Below are positions 1-8,426 of a DNA stretch of 38,931 nt, piece after piece (position 1 is the first letter of the stretch; each line of letters begins with the position of its first letter). The translations under genes and the position numbers were made by a program. Origin of the DNA: Pseudomonadota bacterium (GTDB lineage: Bacteria; Desulfobacterota; Desulfobulbia; Desulfobulbales; Desulfocapsaceae); assembly GCA_018821985.1 (NCBI GenBank), contig JAHJKP010000006.1:1-38931 (forward strand), read 5' to 3'. Below the pieces are notes generated by a model. That model worked only from the letters and a program-made list of their open reading frames with translations. It did not search any database and was not told the origin of the DNA.

Positions 1-86
1 TTCCTGAGTATACGTAACAACAAGGTGTAAAATTAGCTCGGAACTGTCTCCCAAATTATGTCAGATCAAGTCTGAATAACTACAGA

Positions 87-884
87 TCAGTATAGATCAG
101 CCTCGATGAACAGACAGGTGTCTCTTCCCGGGATGAAGGGAGCGAGCTCATAGCCGCTGAACTGCCGGCGAATTCTGAATCCTGAGTCGTGGAGAAGTGC
201 CTGCCATTTTTCCGCGGGAAAAGCTGCAAGCTGCAGAATGTGGCTTAGATCTTCATTGGCCATCCCTGCTTGCCGGGGGCGGACCCGATATCGCTCTTCG
301 AGGGTGAGTTGTTCACAGGTGTAGCCGCGGCGGATCTCTTTGATCACCTTTCCGCCTCCCGGTTGATCAAACATCTGGAATTGAAAGAGTTTCTTGGTGC
401 CCAGGGCCAGGATGGTCTGGTCAGGGATAAAGAGCTGCAGGAGCAGTCTGCCATTCTGCTTCAGAACAGTCCTGATCTGCTCCAGACAGGTTTTTGTCTT
501 ATCTGCGGTTAGAAGGAGGTTCAGGGTATGATAGGGGATAATCACGGTGTCGAATTGCCGTGATAGGGCCAGTGCGGTCATATCCATGCATAGATAGGAA
601 ATGTTTGTTGGTCTGGTATTGAGCTTGGCCAGGCGCAGCATGGAAAGGGAGAGGTCAATGGCGGTGATATCTGCCCCGGTCGCCGCCAGTTGCCGGCACA
701 GGCGTCCGCTTCCGCAGCCAATCTCGAGGATGGTGCCTGGAGCCTTTATTCTTTCCAGGTAAAATGGCAGATCAGCATGGAAATCTGCCATTTCCATGTC
801 GTAAAACTGACAGTAGCGTTCACTGCTGAGGGGCAGGAAAACCGCATCCGGCTCCTTGTGGCTGTCAAAGATATCGACTGTCAT
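87..884 (-). CDS. Class I SAM-dependent methyltransferase
   Basis: A 265-residue protein with a Rossmann-type methyltransferase core. Motif I (ILEIGCGSGR) lies near residues 52-61 and binds S-adenosylmethionine. It is followed by an acidic motif II (ITAIDLS) and a DTVIIPYHTLNLL motif typical of small-molecule methyltransferases of the Methyltransf_25/11 type. The start at 884 is the first ATG, with no clear ribosome binding site in front of it. The substrate cannot be read from the sequence, and the neighbours (mscL on the same strand, nothing to the left) give no pathway. The fold is secure; the function is not. Confidence 0.8.
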   Translation of the reverse strand: MTVDIFDSHKEPDAVFLPLSSERYCQFYDMEMADFHADLPFYLERIKAPGTILEIGCGSGRLCRQLAATGADITAIDLSLSMLRLAKLNTRPTNISYLCMDMTALALSRQFDTVIIPYHTLNLLLTADKTKTCLEQIRTVLKQNGRLLLQLFIPDQTILALGTKKLFQFQMFDQPGGGKVIKEIRRGYTCEQLTLEERYRVRPRQAGMANEDLSHILQLAAFPAEKWQALLHDSGFRIRRQFSGYELAPFIPGRDTCLFIEADLY

Positions 885-954
885 TATCTGTTTTTATCTG
901 TTCTTTTCTGGTTCCCATACTGCATGCGAATCAGATACGTTCACGCCCTGGAAT

Positions 955-1362
955 TTATTTTGTTTTCAGCAGGTCGCGGATCTCGGTAAGCAACAGCTCT
1001 TCCTTGGTGGGTGCCGGTTCGGCGGGAGGCTCTACTTTGGCGGCCTCTTGTCGTTTCAGAGAGTTTATGCCTTTGATCATGATGAAGATGGCAAAGGCGA
1101 TGATGGTAAAATCAACGGCGGTCTGGACAAACTTGCCATAGGAGATGACGACCGCTTCAGTGCCCTCCGATGCCGCCTGCAGGGTGATGGCGAGTTTGCT
1201 GAAATCTATGCCGCCAATGAGCAGACCAATCGGCGGCATGATAACATCACTCACCATGGAAGAGACAACCTTGCCAAAGGCTGCCCCGATAATAATACCG
1301 ACAGCCATATCGATAACGTTCCCTTTAATGGCAAACTCTTTGAATTCTTTGAGTACACTCAT
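955..1362 (-). CDS. mscL: Large-conductance mechanosensitive channel MscL
   Basis: A 135-residue inner membrane channel that opens under membrane tension to release solutes on osmotic downshock. The N-terminus ([20 protein letters not shown]) followed by [17 protein letters not shown] is the MscL signature covering the amphipathic N-helix and TM1 pore helix. TM2 ([16 protein letters not shown]) follows the periplasmic loop, and the C-terminus ends in the usual charged helix ([15 protein letters not shown]). I chose the ATG at 1362 over an in-frame start 12 codons earlier because GGAG sits about 8 bases in front of it and the family begins there. It stands alone next to the methyltransferase gene, with no visible operon partner. 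Confidence 0.96.
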   Translation of the reverse strand: MSVLKEFKEFAIKGNVIDMAVGIIIGAAFGKVVSSMVSDVIMPPIGLLIGGIDFSKLAITLQAASEGTEAVVISYGKFVQTAVDFTIIAFAIFIMIKGINSLKRQEAAKVEPPAEPAPTKEELLLTEIRDLLKTK

Positions 1363-1559
1363 TTTCAATTCTCCACGGGTTGAGTTGGGGAAATACAAGT
1401 CATGTCCAAGTGTTAACAGTATGGCTTTTTTCTGTAGAAGGTTTAGCTCGGAAATGAGGAGATCTATCTCACTGTCTTCAGCTTCGTTTTAGGGATAGAG
1501 GATCATAAGCTAAAAATTCGATTTTCTGCAAGGGTGATTTGGTATTTTTAAATTTATCG

Positions 1560-1587
1560 TTGACTTGTGCTGGCATTTTCAGTAATC
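1560..1587 (+). promoter_or_regulatory. Possible sigma-70-type promoter for the riboswitch-btuB transcript
   Basis: TTGACT at 1560-1565 is followed at a 15-16 base spacing by AGTAAT/GTAATC. It lies just upstream of the cobalamin riboswitch, where a promoter is needed. The -10 element is weak and the spacing is short, so this is tentative. Confidence 0.3.
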
Positions 1588-1599
1588 GTTGTCGAGAAA

Positions 1600-1768
1600 A
1601 TTTCAGATGCTCGTAACTGAGCTTAAAAGGGAACCCGGTGACAGTCCGGGACGGGCCCGCCGCTGTGACCGGGGACGACCGTTGCATTCAAGCCACTGAC
1701 CTTATTTTTCAGGTTGGGAAGGCGCAACAGGGAGGACGATCCGGGAGTCAGAAGACCTGTCTGAAATC
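1600..1768 (+). ncRNA. Cobalamin (B12) riboswitch
   Basis: The region holds the conserved blocks of the AdoCbl/cobalamin riboswitch in order: AAAAGGGAACCCGGTG near 1625-1640, CCGGGACGGGCCCGCCGCTGTGA (the B12-box region) at about 1647-1668, GCCACTG near 1692, GGGAAGG near 1716, and GAGTCAGAAGACCTG at about 1745-1759. It lies in the leader of a TonB-dependent receptor gene. An intrinsic terminator follows at 1829-1868, so B12 binding is expected to stop transcription before the receptor gene. The exact 5' boundary is approximate. Confidence 0.95.
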
Positions 1769-1828
1769 AAGAAGGATGTCTCCGTGGACAAGGGGCAGAC
1801 CTGTGTCATCTGTGGATAAAACAAGGCA

Positions 1829-1868
1829 ATCCCCGGATCAATATCTATTGGTCCGGGGATTTTTTTTT
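1829..1868 (+). terminator. Riboswitch-controlled intrinsic terminator
   Basis: A perfect 9-bp stem (ATCCCCGGA at 1829-1837, TCCGGGGAT at 1852-1860) with a 14-base loop is followed by eight T residues. It lies between the cobalamin riboswitch and the receptor start at 1917. This is the arrangement of a transcription-terminating OFF switch. Confidence 0.9.
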
Positions 1869-1916
1869 GCCTTTTTACTGGCCTGCCCCGGACTGCTTTT
1901 CTTGAAGGAGAAAAAA

Positions 1917-3968
1917 ATGAAGAAGCGGTATCCTCGACAATGTTTTTGTTTAGCAGTTTGTAGTTTGTTTTTCTCTGATGTAAGTGGCGTGCTGGCTGTG
2001 GAAGGTGGGCAACCGCCGATTCCGGCGGGCGATGTGGTGGCTGTTTCCCCGGATGTCGAGCAATTGCCGCAAATCGAGACCGTCAACGGCAAGACCTATT
2101 TGACCATCACGGCCACTCGGGTACCGGAAAAGAGCAGTGGGGTGAGCGCCAATCTGACGGTGATCAATCGCGAGGAGCTGGACCAGGCTGCGGCCGATAA
2201 TGTAGGCGATCTCCTGGCTGAAAAGGGCCTCGGCCATGTCCAGAAATATCCGGGGGCGTTGACCACCATCGGTATTCGCGGTTTTCGCACCGAGACCCAC
2301 GGCAATGATCTTCAGGGCCATGTCTTGATCCTCCTCGATGGCCGCAGGTCCGGGACCGGTAATCTGGCCAAGATCCTGACCAAAAATGTGGAACGGATCG
2401 AGATTGTCCGCGGCCCGGGAGCAGTCCAGTATGGCTCCGGCGGCATGGGTGGGGTGGTCAATATTATCACCAGGCAGGGCCGGAACAATTCCGCTTTCCT
2501 TGAGGCTGGAGGCGGCACCTTCGGGCAGGCAGTGGGGAGTCTCGGCGGCACCGCCAAAGGACAGGGGTTTGATTTCGCCGGGGCCTTTTCCTCGGCCACC
2601 CATGATGACTATGAGACGGCAAGTGGCGTCACTTTTGCCAATACCGCTCTCCATTCTCAGATTGGGGCCAGCGCCAATGTGGGCTATGAGTTTGCGCCGC
2701 ATAACCGGGTCGGAATGATCGTCACCGATTTTGATGCCGACAAGGCCGGCAATCCCGGCTATCTGAGTGTCAATGATACCGACAATTATACCGATAGCAG
2801 CAACTATTCCGTGGACAGCCGCTACAGCGGCCAGAACAGTTCCGGCCGCTATCAGTGGATGGGACGCTACTTCTTCGGCAGGGATAAAAACGTCTGGATC
2901 GACCCAATGTCATCCAATCCTACGGGCTGGGATAACGGTATCGATTCCCGCAACACCACCGATCAGCAGGGGGGGCAGGCCCAGATCAGCGGAACCTTCG
3001 GAGTGCTGAGCCTGACCACCGGCCTGGATTGGCTCCATTATGCGGTGGAAAACAGCTGGAGCCCGCAGCAGACCAGCTACACCAATCCGGCCCTTTTCCT
3101 GCTGGCCAGGGTCGGGCTTCTTAATGACCGCATCATTGTTTCCGGCGGGGTGCGCCAGGACTGGTATACAGTTGAGGTGCAGCAGCCGACTGGCTCCAAG
3201 GTCGATGACTCTCATTTTACGCCCCAACTTGGCCTGGCCTGGATGGTAACTGATGGTCTCAAGCTGCGGGGCCAGGTGGCCCAGGGTTTTGTCATGCCCT
3301 CGGCCGACCAGTTCGCCATCGATATGGTTTCTTTTGGCCGCCGCACCATTGGCAATCCCGACCTTGATCCTGAAAAAAGCCTGACTTGGGAGGGCGGCGC
3401 CGATTATAGCAAAGCAGGCTTTTCCAGCTCACTCACCTGGTTTGCCACAGATTTTGAAGATAAGATTGTCAGCAATAAAGTGGCCAGTGGGGCCAGCTCC
3501 TATACCAATATGGGCAGTGCCACTATCAACGGTCTGGAGGCCGCACTCTCCTATGACCTCGGTACTCCACTGCACTGGGCCTGGGAGGTCCGGCCCTTTG
3601 TTGATATGACCTGGCTCAACCAGTATGAGGATGACGCCACGGGCCTTGATCTCACCTATGTGAGTGATCTGACCCTGTCAACGGGGCTTACCTTTTCTGA
3701 TTCCGGTGCCTTTTCCGGCCGTCTCAATGTGACCTATACCGGGCCGCAGCAGGTGGATGACTGGGAAGAGAGCTATGAGGTGGTGGAGAAGGGCAGCTTT
3801 GTGGTTACCGACCTGACGCTCAGCTATCGTTTCTTGCAGGATGCAACCTTGGGGGACTTCACGGTGCGGGGGGAACTGCGTAATCTTTTTGATCAGGACT
3901 ATGCCTATGTCAAGGGCTATCCCATGCAGGGGCGTTCGGCCTTTGTCAGCCTGAAGTGGGAGTATTAA
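1917..3968 (+). CDS. btuB: TonB-dependent outer membrane receptor, BtuB-like (cobalamin uptake)
   Basis: A 683-residue outer membrane receptor. A signal peptide covers roughly residues 1-27. A TonB-box-like segment (LTITATR) comes next, then the plug domain (GVSANLTVINREELDQ through VRGPGAVQYGSGGMGGVVNIITR), and then a long beta-barrel ending in the aromatic SLKWEY expected for an outer membrane protein. The ATG at 1917 has AGGAG six bases upstream and starts the signal peptide; longer upstream readings run through the riboswitch terminator and are not real. Substrate assignment as B12 rests on the cobalamin riboswitch in its leader and on the BtuF-like protein that follows with overlapping stop and start codons. 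A cobinamide or other corrinoid substrate is equally possible. Confidence 0.9.
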   Translation: MKKRYPRQCFCLAVCSLFFSDVSGVLAVEGGQPPIPAGDVVAVSPDVEQLPQIETVNGKTYLTITATRVPEKSSGVSANLTVINREELDQAAADNVGDLLAEKGLGHVQKYPGALTTIGIRGFRTETHGNDLQGHVLILLDGRRSGTGNLAKILTKNVERIEIVRGPGAVQYGSGGMGGVVNIITRQGRNNSAFLEAGGGTFGQAVGSLGGTAKGQGFDFAGAFSSATHDDYETASGVTFANTALHSQIGASANVGYEFAPHNRVGMIVTDFDADKAGNPGYLSVNDTDNYTDSSNYSVDSRYSGQNSSGRYQWMGRYFFGRDKNVWIDPMSSNPTGWDNGIDSRNTTDQQGGQAQISGTFGVLSLTTGLDWLHYAVENSWSPQQTSYTNPALFLLARVGLLNDRIIVSGGVRQDWYTVEVQQPTGSKVDDSHFTPQLGLAWMVTDGLKLRGQVAQGFVMPSADQFAIDMVSFGRRTIGNPDLDPEKSLTWEGGADYSKAGFSSSLTWFATDFEDKIVSNKVASGASSYTNMGSATINGLEAALSYDLGTPLHWAWEVRPFVDMTWLNQYEDDATGLDLTYVSDLTLSTGLTFSDSGAFSGRLNVTYTGPQQVDDWEESYEVVEKGSFVVTDLTLSYRFLQDATLGDFTVRGELRNLFDQDYAYVKGYPMQGRSAFVSLKWEY

Positions 3969-4828
3969 TGGCCATATCACGTTTTTTTCTCTGGTTGGCA
4001 CTGGCCCTGACCGCTATCCTCCAGCCAGCCCTGGCGTTCAGTCAGAGCGGGATCTTTCCCCAGCGGATTGTCTCACTCGGGCCGATCAATACCGAAAATG
4101 TCTTTTTGCTGGGGGCGGGGGATCGTCTGGTGGCCGACACCAGCTATTGCGTGCATCCGGCAGCGGCCCGCGACAAGGTGAAGATCGGCTCGGTGATGCA
4201 GCTCAATATCGAACAAATCCTGAGCCTGCAGCCGGATCTGATCCTTGCCACCGGGCTGACCAGTCCGCAGCAGGTGGCTCAGTTGGCAGCCTCCGGGGTG
4301 CGGGTGGTTCATTTCCCGCAGCCTCAAGGTTTTGCCGCGATCTGCGCTCAGTTTCTGGAGCTTGGGAAGCTCCTGGGTCTTGAGGCCAGGGCCCGTGAGA
4401 TCATTGCTGAAGCGCAGAAGGAAGTCCGGGCCATCCAGCAGCGGATCAAGGAGCTGCCTGCCAGGAAGGTGTTTCTGCAGGTGGGCGCCCATCCCTTGTT
4501 TGCCTCGGTTCCAAGTTCCTTTACCAATGACTATATCGTGCTGGCCGGCGGCATCAACATTGCCGCCGGTCAGCACGATGGCCGCTATAACCGGGAAAAG
4601 GTGACGGCCCAGAACCCGGATGTGATCATTATAGCGGTCATGGGCAGCGAAGGGGGGATCGGTGCCAGGGAAAGAGACGAGTGGCTGCGTTTTGCGCCCA
4701 TCTCAGCGGTGCAGAACAGGCAGGTCTTTGTCGTGGATCCGGATATCATCTGCAGCCCCTCGCCCCTGACTTTTGTCAAGGGTCTGGTAGAGATCGCGGC
4801 GCTTATTCATCCGCAGGAAGGGCAATAG
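3968..4828 (+). CDS. btuF: Periplasmic corrinoid-binding protein, BtuF-like
   Basis: A 286-residue substrate-binding protein of the BtuF/FhuD (helical-backbone) class. A signal peptide (residues 1-24, ending near ALAFS) precedes QRIVSLGPINTENVFLLGAGDRLV, the usual N-terminal strand of this family. Lobe motifs IEQILSLQPDLILAT and VVHFPQPQGFAAI follow. Its ATG overlaps the stop of the receptor gene (TAATG), with GGAG about six bases upstream, so the two are translationally coupled and share the B12 riboswitch. No BtuC permease or BtuD ATPase follows, so this binding protein must use a transporter encoded elsewhere. The family is secure; the corrinoid ligand is inferred from context. Confidence 0.85.
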   Translation: MAISRFFLWLALALTAILQPALAFSQSGIFPQRIVSLGPINTENVFLLGAGDRLVADTSYCVHPAAARDKVKIGSVMQLNIEQILSLQPDLILATGLTSPQQVAQLAASGVRVVHFPQPQGFAAICAQFLELGKLLGLEARAREIIAEAQKEVRAIQQRIKELPARKVFLQVGAHPLFASVPSSFTNDYIVLAGGINIAAGQHDGRYNREKVTAQNPDVIIIAVMGSEGGIGARERDEWLRFAPISAVQNRQVFVVDPDIICSPSPLTFVKGLVEIAALIHPQEGQ

Positions 4829-5072
4829 CAACAATGTCTTCCTTGTCGATCGTTGTTCGCACGCTCCAGCTGGGACGGAGCATTGTGTGTCGATGCAATG
4901 TGGCCAAGCAGAAAACCGCTGTTTATTGATTCATTAAAACAGCAACTCGAAATTTGACTATCTGAAGCTGTGGTGGCATTCTAAAAATGAACATTTTTTT
5001 AAGAGTGGCTTAGCCTCTCCACGATCAGGTATTGGACAGGTGAATAAAATCATTTTATTTAAAGGAGTCCTT

Positions 5073-5495
5073 GTGAAAACTAAAATCCTCATTATCAGTT
5101 TGATCCTCCTGGTTGCCATTCAGTTTGTCCCGTACGGCAAAAATCATGTTAATCCCCAGGTTATCGCCGAACCTCAATGGGACAGTCCGGAGACAAGAAC
5201 CCTTTTTATGAGGACTTGCGGCGACTGTCACTCCTATGAGACTAAATGGCCGTGGTACAGCAGTGTTGCACCGGCCTCCTGGCTTGTTACCAGTGACGTA
5301 AATGAAGGGCGGCAGAATTTTAACGTTTCCGCCTGGAACCATCAGGAGAGGAACAAAGGCAACGAAGCTGCTTACGAGCTGCGTGAAGGTAAGATGCCGC
5401 CGCTGCCCTATCTTTCGGCACATCCGGAAGCGCGCTTAGGTGAGCAGGAAAAGGCGGCGTTGCTCAGCGGGATAAGCTCGACGTTTGGACACTAA
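5073..5495 (+). CDS. Small haem-binding domain protein with CxxCH
   Basis: A 140-residue protein with an N-terminal membrane anchor or signal segment ([15 protein letters not shown]). A single CGDCH c-type haem motif (Cys49, Cys52, His53) follows, then [19 protein letters not shown] and a [10 protein letters not shown] segment. This arrangement matches the haem-binding domain family (PF14376-like) found as small periplasmic cytochromes in many Proteobacteria and Bacteroidetes. The conserved Met-Pro-Pro near the C-terminus may supply the second haem ligand. I chose the GTG at 5073 because AAAGGAG lies five bases upstream. The electron partner is unknown and the neighbours do not help. Confidence 0.8.
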   Translation: MKTKILIISLILLVAIQFVPYGKNHVNPQVIAEPQWDSPETRTLFMRTCGDCHSYETKWPWYSSVAPASWLVTSDVNEGRQNFNVSAWNHQERNKGNEAAYELREGKMPPLPYLSAHPEARLGEQEKAALLSGISSTFGH

Positions 5496-6017
5496 ATGCA
5501 GATTAGTGCTTCCATAGATGACTAAAGGTATTTATCGCAGGACTATAATAACAACCGTTACGATTGCGCTCATGGTCGTGATGATCGTTTAAGCATTGGT
5601 GTAACACTCACTTGTCCCGAATCATATTGCCGCATAATGTATGCTGAAAGCAGGTCATTTCAGGCGGCGGGTAATGATTGTCGATGAATAATCCACCATG
5701 CGGAGGCGTTACCGAAATATATCATGCAAAAAATAAACCCTGCCATTGGCAGGGTTTATTTTTTGTACGCCAGCGCACAGAGGCGATAACTAGCCAATGT
5801 CACAGTATACGTCCCGTGCGGACGATACGGAGCTTACACTATAAAAAGACTCATGCCTTATTCATTATGAAAATTATGCCAGATCAGCGTATTTCTTCAT
5901 TTTATTGAAAAGGTTACCGATATGGATTAAAGGGACTTATCTCTTCACAGGCAGCCCGCAAGAAATTCGGTACATCTCACAATCAGATCTTTTTTGAAAT
6001 TTTCCTCGGAGTAGTTA
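5496..6017. other. Gene-poor interval
   Basis: About 520 bases between the haem-binding gene and the HDOD gene. The only clear element is the hairpin terminator at 5728-5766. A 24-codon open frame at 5518-5592 and a longer open frame crossing the terminator lack ribosome binding sites and recognisable similarity. I see no supported gene. Confidence 0.6.
5728..5766. terminator. Bidirectional intrinsic terminator
   Basis: A 14-bp stem (AAATAAACCCTGCC at 5731-5744, GGCAGGGTTTATTT at 5748-5761) with a three-base loop is flanked by A residues on the left and T residues on the right. It could stop transcription in either direction. Confidence 0.8.
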
Positions 6018-7622
6018 ATGACGGTCAGTAAAACAAATAGGATCACAGGAGAACAACTACTTAACCGGATGAATGAGAAGGGCGAATTTCCAGCAGTGCT
6101 TCAACATATCACCGAAATAAATGTAAAGACCTCTCCTTTGAGCACGACTTCCGCCAATGAACTGGCCAGTCTCGTTCTGAAAGATTACTCCCTGACCAGC
6201 AAATTACTTAAAGTGGTAAACTCGGCGATGTACCGTCAATTCTCAGGTCAGATTTCAACTGTCTCACGGGCCGTGGTTATTCTTGGGTTTGAACAGGTCC
6301 GGATTACCGCGACCGGGCTTATGTTTTTCGCTAATCTGCAGGACAAAACCACAGCACAGTATGTCAAGGAGGAGGTGTTTTCTTCTTTCCTCACCGGAAT
6401 ACTGGCCCAGGACCTCTCGAAACATTTGAAAATGGAAGATGGGGAAGACCTCTTCATTTGTGGCATGTTCCACAATTTCGGGCGGTTGCTGATTATGTAT
6501 TGTTTTCCGGACAAGTATGAGGAATATCTGGAATTGGTGGCGGAAGGGGAACTAACCGACGAGATGGCCATGCAGAGCACTCTTGGCACCACCTTTGATG
6601 AACTGGGAATGGAAGTGGCCGATTTATGGCACTTGCCGACATTAATTATTACCAGCATGAAAACGATTCCGCTGCAGGAGATAAAGAACAGAAACGCAAA
6701 AATCGATCGACATAGGAAACTGGCCAATTTTGCCAATGAGCTTTGTGGTATCACAATTAATTCTTCACCCGAGCAGCGGCAAGAGCAACTTCGCAGTGTG
6801 TTGAAAAAATACAAGTCCTCCTATAGCATCCCGGATGAAGAAATCGTTCAGATGATGGACTCGGCTCTCTCAAAGATGCGGGACTTTGCCGATGTGCTCA
6901 ATCTCAAACAGACTGATCTGTGCAAACTTGACCTGCACAGCTTTAAACTGCAATCCGATCTGCCCACCGTTAACGTCCTTGATGACTCCGTCAATACCCT
7001 TGGTGAGCAAGCCAGCGCCGTCGATTCGGCTGAAGCCCCTGAGCGTTTTACAGTTAGAGCCGGAGCGCCGCCAGCACCGAGCATCACCCGCAACGAAGAC
7101 AAGCCGCTGGTGATATTGGACGCTATACAGGAGATCACCAATGCCATGCTCGATGATTTTACTTTCGATCCGGTGCTCACCATGATCCTGGAAACCGTTT
7201 ACCGCGGAATCGGTTTTGACCAGGTTATCATTTTCTTTCGCAACTCGAAAACGAATATCATGCAGCCTCGTTTCGTTCTTGGTCAGAATGTCGAGGAATT
7301 ACAGATGAAATTCAATTTTCCGGTGGAGGAGAGCTCTGGAGATTTGTTTAATCAGGCCCTGGCCGAAGGCCGGGATCTCTACATTGAGAACATTGATGCT
7401 TTTGACGTCAACCACCGTAAACCTACTTGGTTTCGGGGTGTGATCTTTGCACCAAGTGTCGTGCTTTACCCTATCATAATTAACAGAAAAGCCGTTGGCC
7501 TTATTTACGGTTCCTATCTTTCGCTGGGCCACCATCTTAACAAACAGCAGTTGGAGTCCCTAAAAACATTGCGGAATCAGGCAGCTCTTGCCATCAAGTT
7601 AAGCTCCGTCGGTATCCTTTGA
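6018..7622 (+). CDS. HDOD-GAF signalling protein
   Basis: A 534-residue cytoplasmic protein. Residues about 17-215 form an HDOD domain, a degenerate HD-type module without the catalytic HD pair, with typical segments such as LASLVLKDYSLTSKLLKVVN and ISTVSRAVVILGFEQVR. A charged linker (about 270-355) follows, then a GAF domain (about 365-530) containing VIFAPSVVLYPIIINRKAVG and ending in LRNQAALAIK. HDOD-GAF proteins of this kind are widespread in sulfate reducers and are usually linked to cyclic-nucleotide signalling or stress control, but no enzymatic residues are visible. It is a single-gene unit with its ATG at 6018 and GGAG about seven bases upstream. Confidence 0.87.
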   Translation: MTVSKTNRITGEQLLNRMNEKGEFPAVLQHITEINVKTSPLSTTSANELASLVLKDYSLTSKLLKVVNSAMYRQFSGQISTVSRAVVILGFEQVRITATGLMFFANLQDKTTAQYVKEEVFSSFLTGILAQDLSKHLKMEDGEDLFICGMFHNFGRLLIMYCFPDKYEEYLELVAEGELTDEMAMQSTLGTTFDELGMEVADLWHLPTLIITSMKTIPLQEIKNRNAKIDRHRKLANFANELCGITINSSPEQRQEQLRSVLKKYKSSYSIPDEEIVQMMDSALSKMRDFADVLNLKQTDLCKLDLHSFKLQSDLPTVNVLDDSVNTLGEQASAVDSAEAPERFTVRAGAPPAPSITRNEDKPLVILDAIQEITNAMLDDFTFDPVLTMILETVYRGIGFDQVIIFFRNSKTNIMQPRFVLGQNVEELQMKFNFPVEESSGDLFNQALAEGRDLYIENIDAFDVNHRKPTWFRGVIFAPSVVLYPIIINRKAVGLIYGSYLSLGHHLNKQQLESLKTLRNQAALAIKLSSVGIL

Positions 7623-7755
7623 TGGAATAAATGTTCAACTCGGGAATATTATTTTCTGACGTAGCGAAAACACCTTTCAAGCGTCTGTCCTGAAAAAGTA
7701 AAGTAAGTGCATGCATAGCCGGATTGCCAGGGAGAAGGACAGCTCTTTGTGAAAA

Positions 7756-8172
7756 TCAAGTCAGGTCATGACCGGTGGTGGTCATGACCAGTTTCCCGTG
7801 TTTGACCCCTTTGACGCCGATCAGCTCATCGGCTATCTGTCTGATTTCCTGAGCTGTTCCTCGCACCACAAGGACTTCCAGGCAGTTATGGGCGTCGAGG
7901 TGGACGTGGAGGGAGGAGATGATCTGGTCGTGATGGGAGTGCTGCTGTTCCGTCAGCTTGTCGGAAAGATCGCGCACGTGGTGGTTGAAGATGAGGGTGA
8001 CGGTGCCGATGGCTTCTTCTGTCGATTCGGACTTGTTCTCCACCAATGAGGTGCGGATGAGGTCGCGGATCGCCTCGGAGCGGTTGGTGTATTTTTTCTG
8101 CTCAATCAGCTGGTCAAAGTTGAACAGCAGTTGTTCATCCAGCGAAATTCCAAATCTGACAGTTTTTCCCAT
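7756..8172 (-). CDS. nikR: Nickel-responsive regulator NikR
   Basis: A 138-residue ribbon-helix-helix repressor with a C-terminal ACT-like nickel-binding domain. The RHH part ([20 protein letters not shown], then [11 protein letters not shown]) occupies residues 4-41. The nickel ligands of E. coli NikR (His76, His87, His89, Cys95) have counterparts at His78, His89, His91 and Cys97 ([13 protein letters not shown]). The ATG at 8172 is preferred over one ten codons upstream because GGAGAGAAGGA precedes it and the family starts at MGKTVRFG. It diverges from cbiM, with the operator at 8355-8383 between them, so it probably represses the cbiMQO genes when nickel is plentiful. Confidence 0.95.
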   Translation of the reverse strand: MGKTVRFGISLDEQLLFNFDQLIEQKKYTNRSEAIRDLIRTSLVENKSESTEEAIGTVTLIFNHHVRDLSDKLTEQQHSHHDQIISSLHVHLDAHNCLEVLVVRGTAQEIRQIADELIGVKGVKHGKLVMTTTGHDLT

Positions 8173-8322
8173 GTTCCTTCTCTCCGGTGCAATTTTTTTC
8201 ATGACGAACTTTGACCAAGAATAACTGATTCCTGAGGAAAAACAATCGAATTCCCTATGCTTAAGGAGCAGGCAATGTATTTGCCTTTTTCCGGGCCCCC
8301 TCTGCTCTTGTCAGAAAAGATA

Positions 8323-8351
8323 TTGACATACGAAATATATTATCGTACACA
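8323..8351 (+). promoter_or_regulatory. Possible cbiM promoter with inverted repeat
   Basis: TTGACA at 8323-8328 is followed after 17 bases by TACACA at 8346-8351, a perfect -35 with a weak -10. The same stretch contains the inverted repeat TACGA-N9-TCGTA (8329-8333 and 8343-8347), which may be a second regulator site. The NikR operator begins just downstream, where a bound repressor would block RNA polymerase. Confidence 0.45.
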
Positions 8352-8354
8352 GTG

Positions 8355-8383
8355 TGTGTTACTTTTTGTTATTTTGTAACACA
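8355..8383. promoter_or_regulatory. NikR operator
   Basis: TGTGTTAC at 8355-8362 and GTAACACA at 8376-8383 form a perfect inverted repeat with a 13-base spacer. The inner part is exactly GTGTTAC-N13-GTAACAC, the NikR motif described for Geobacter-type NikR and predicted in related bacteria, and unlike the E. coli GTATGA motif. Its position between nikR and cbiM supports the assignment. Confidence 0.88.
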
Positions 8384-8426
8384 TAATTACTGGTCACTGT
8401 ATCGTATTATTTAGGAGGAAAGAACC

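Noticed and set aside
5518-5592. 24-codon frame with a hydrophobic segment
   Set aside because: No ribosome binding site, no conservation visible and too short to support a membrane peptide.
5678-5908. Plus-strand open frame across the terminator at 5728-5766
   Set aside because: It reads through a hairpin with T tract, has no ribosome binding site and resembles no family.
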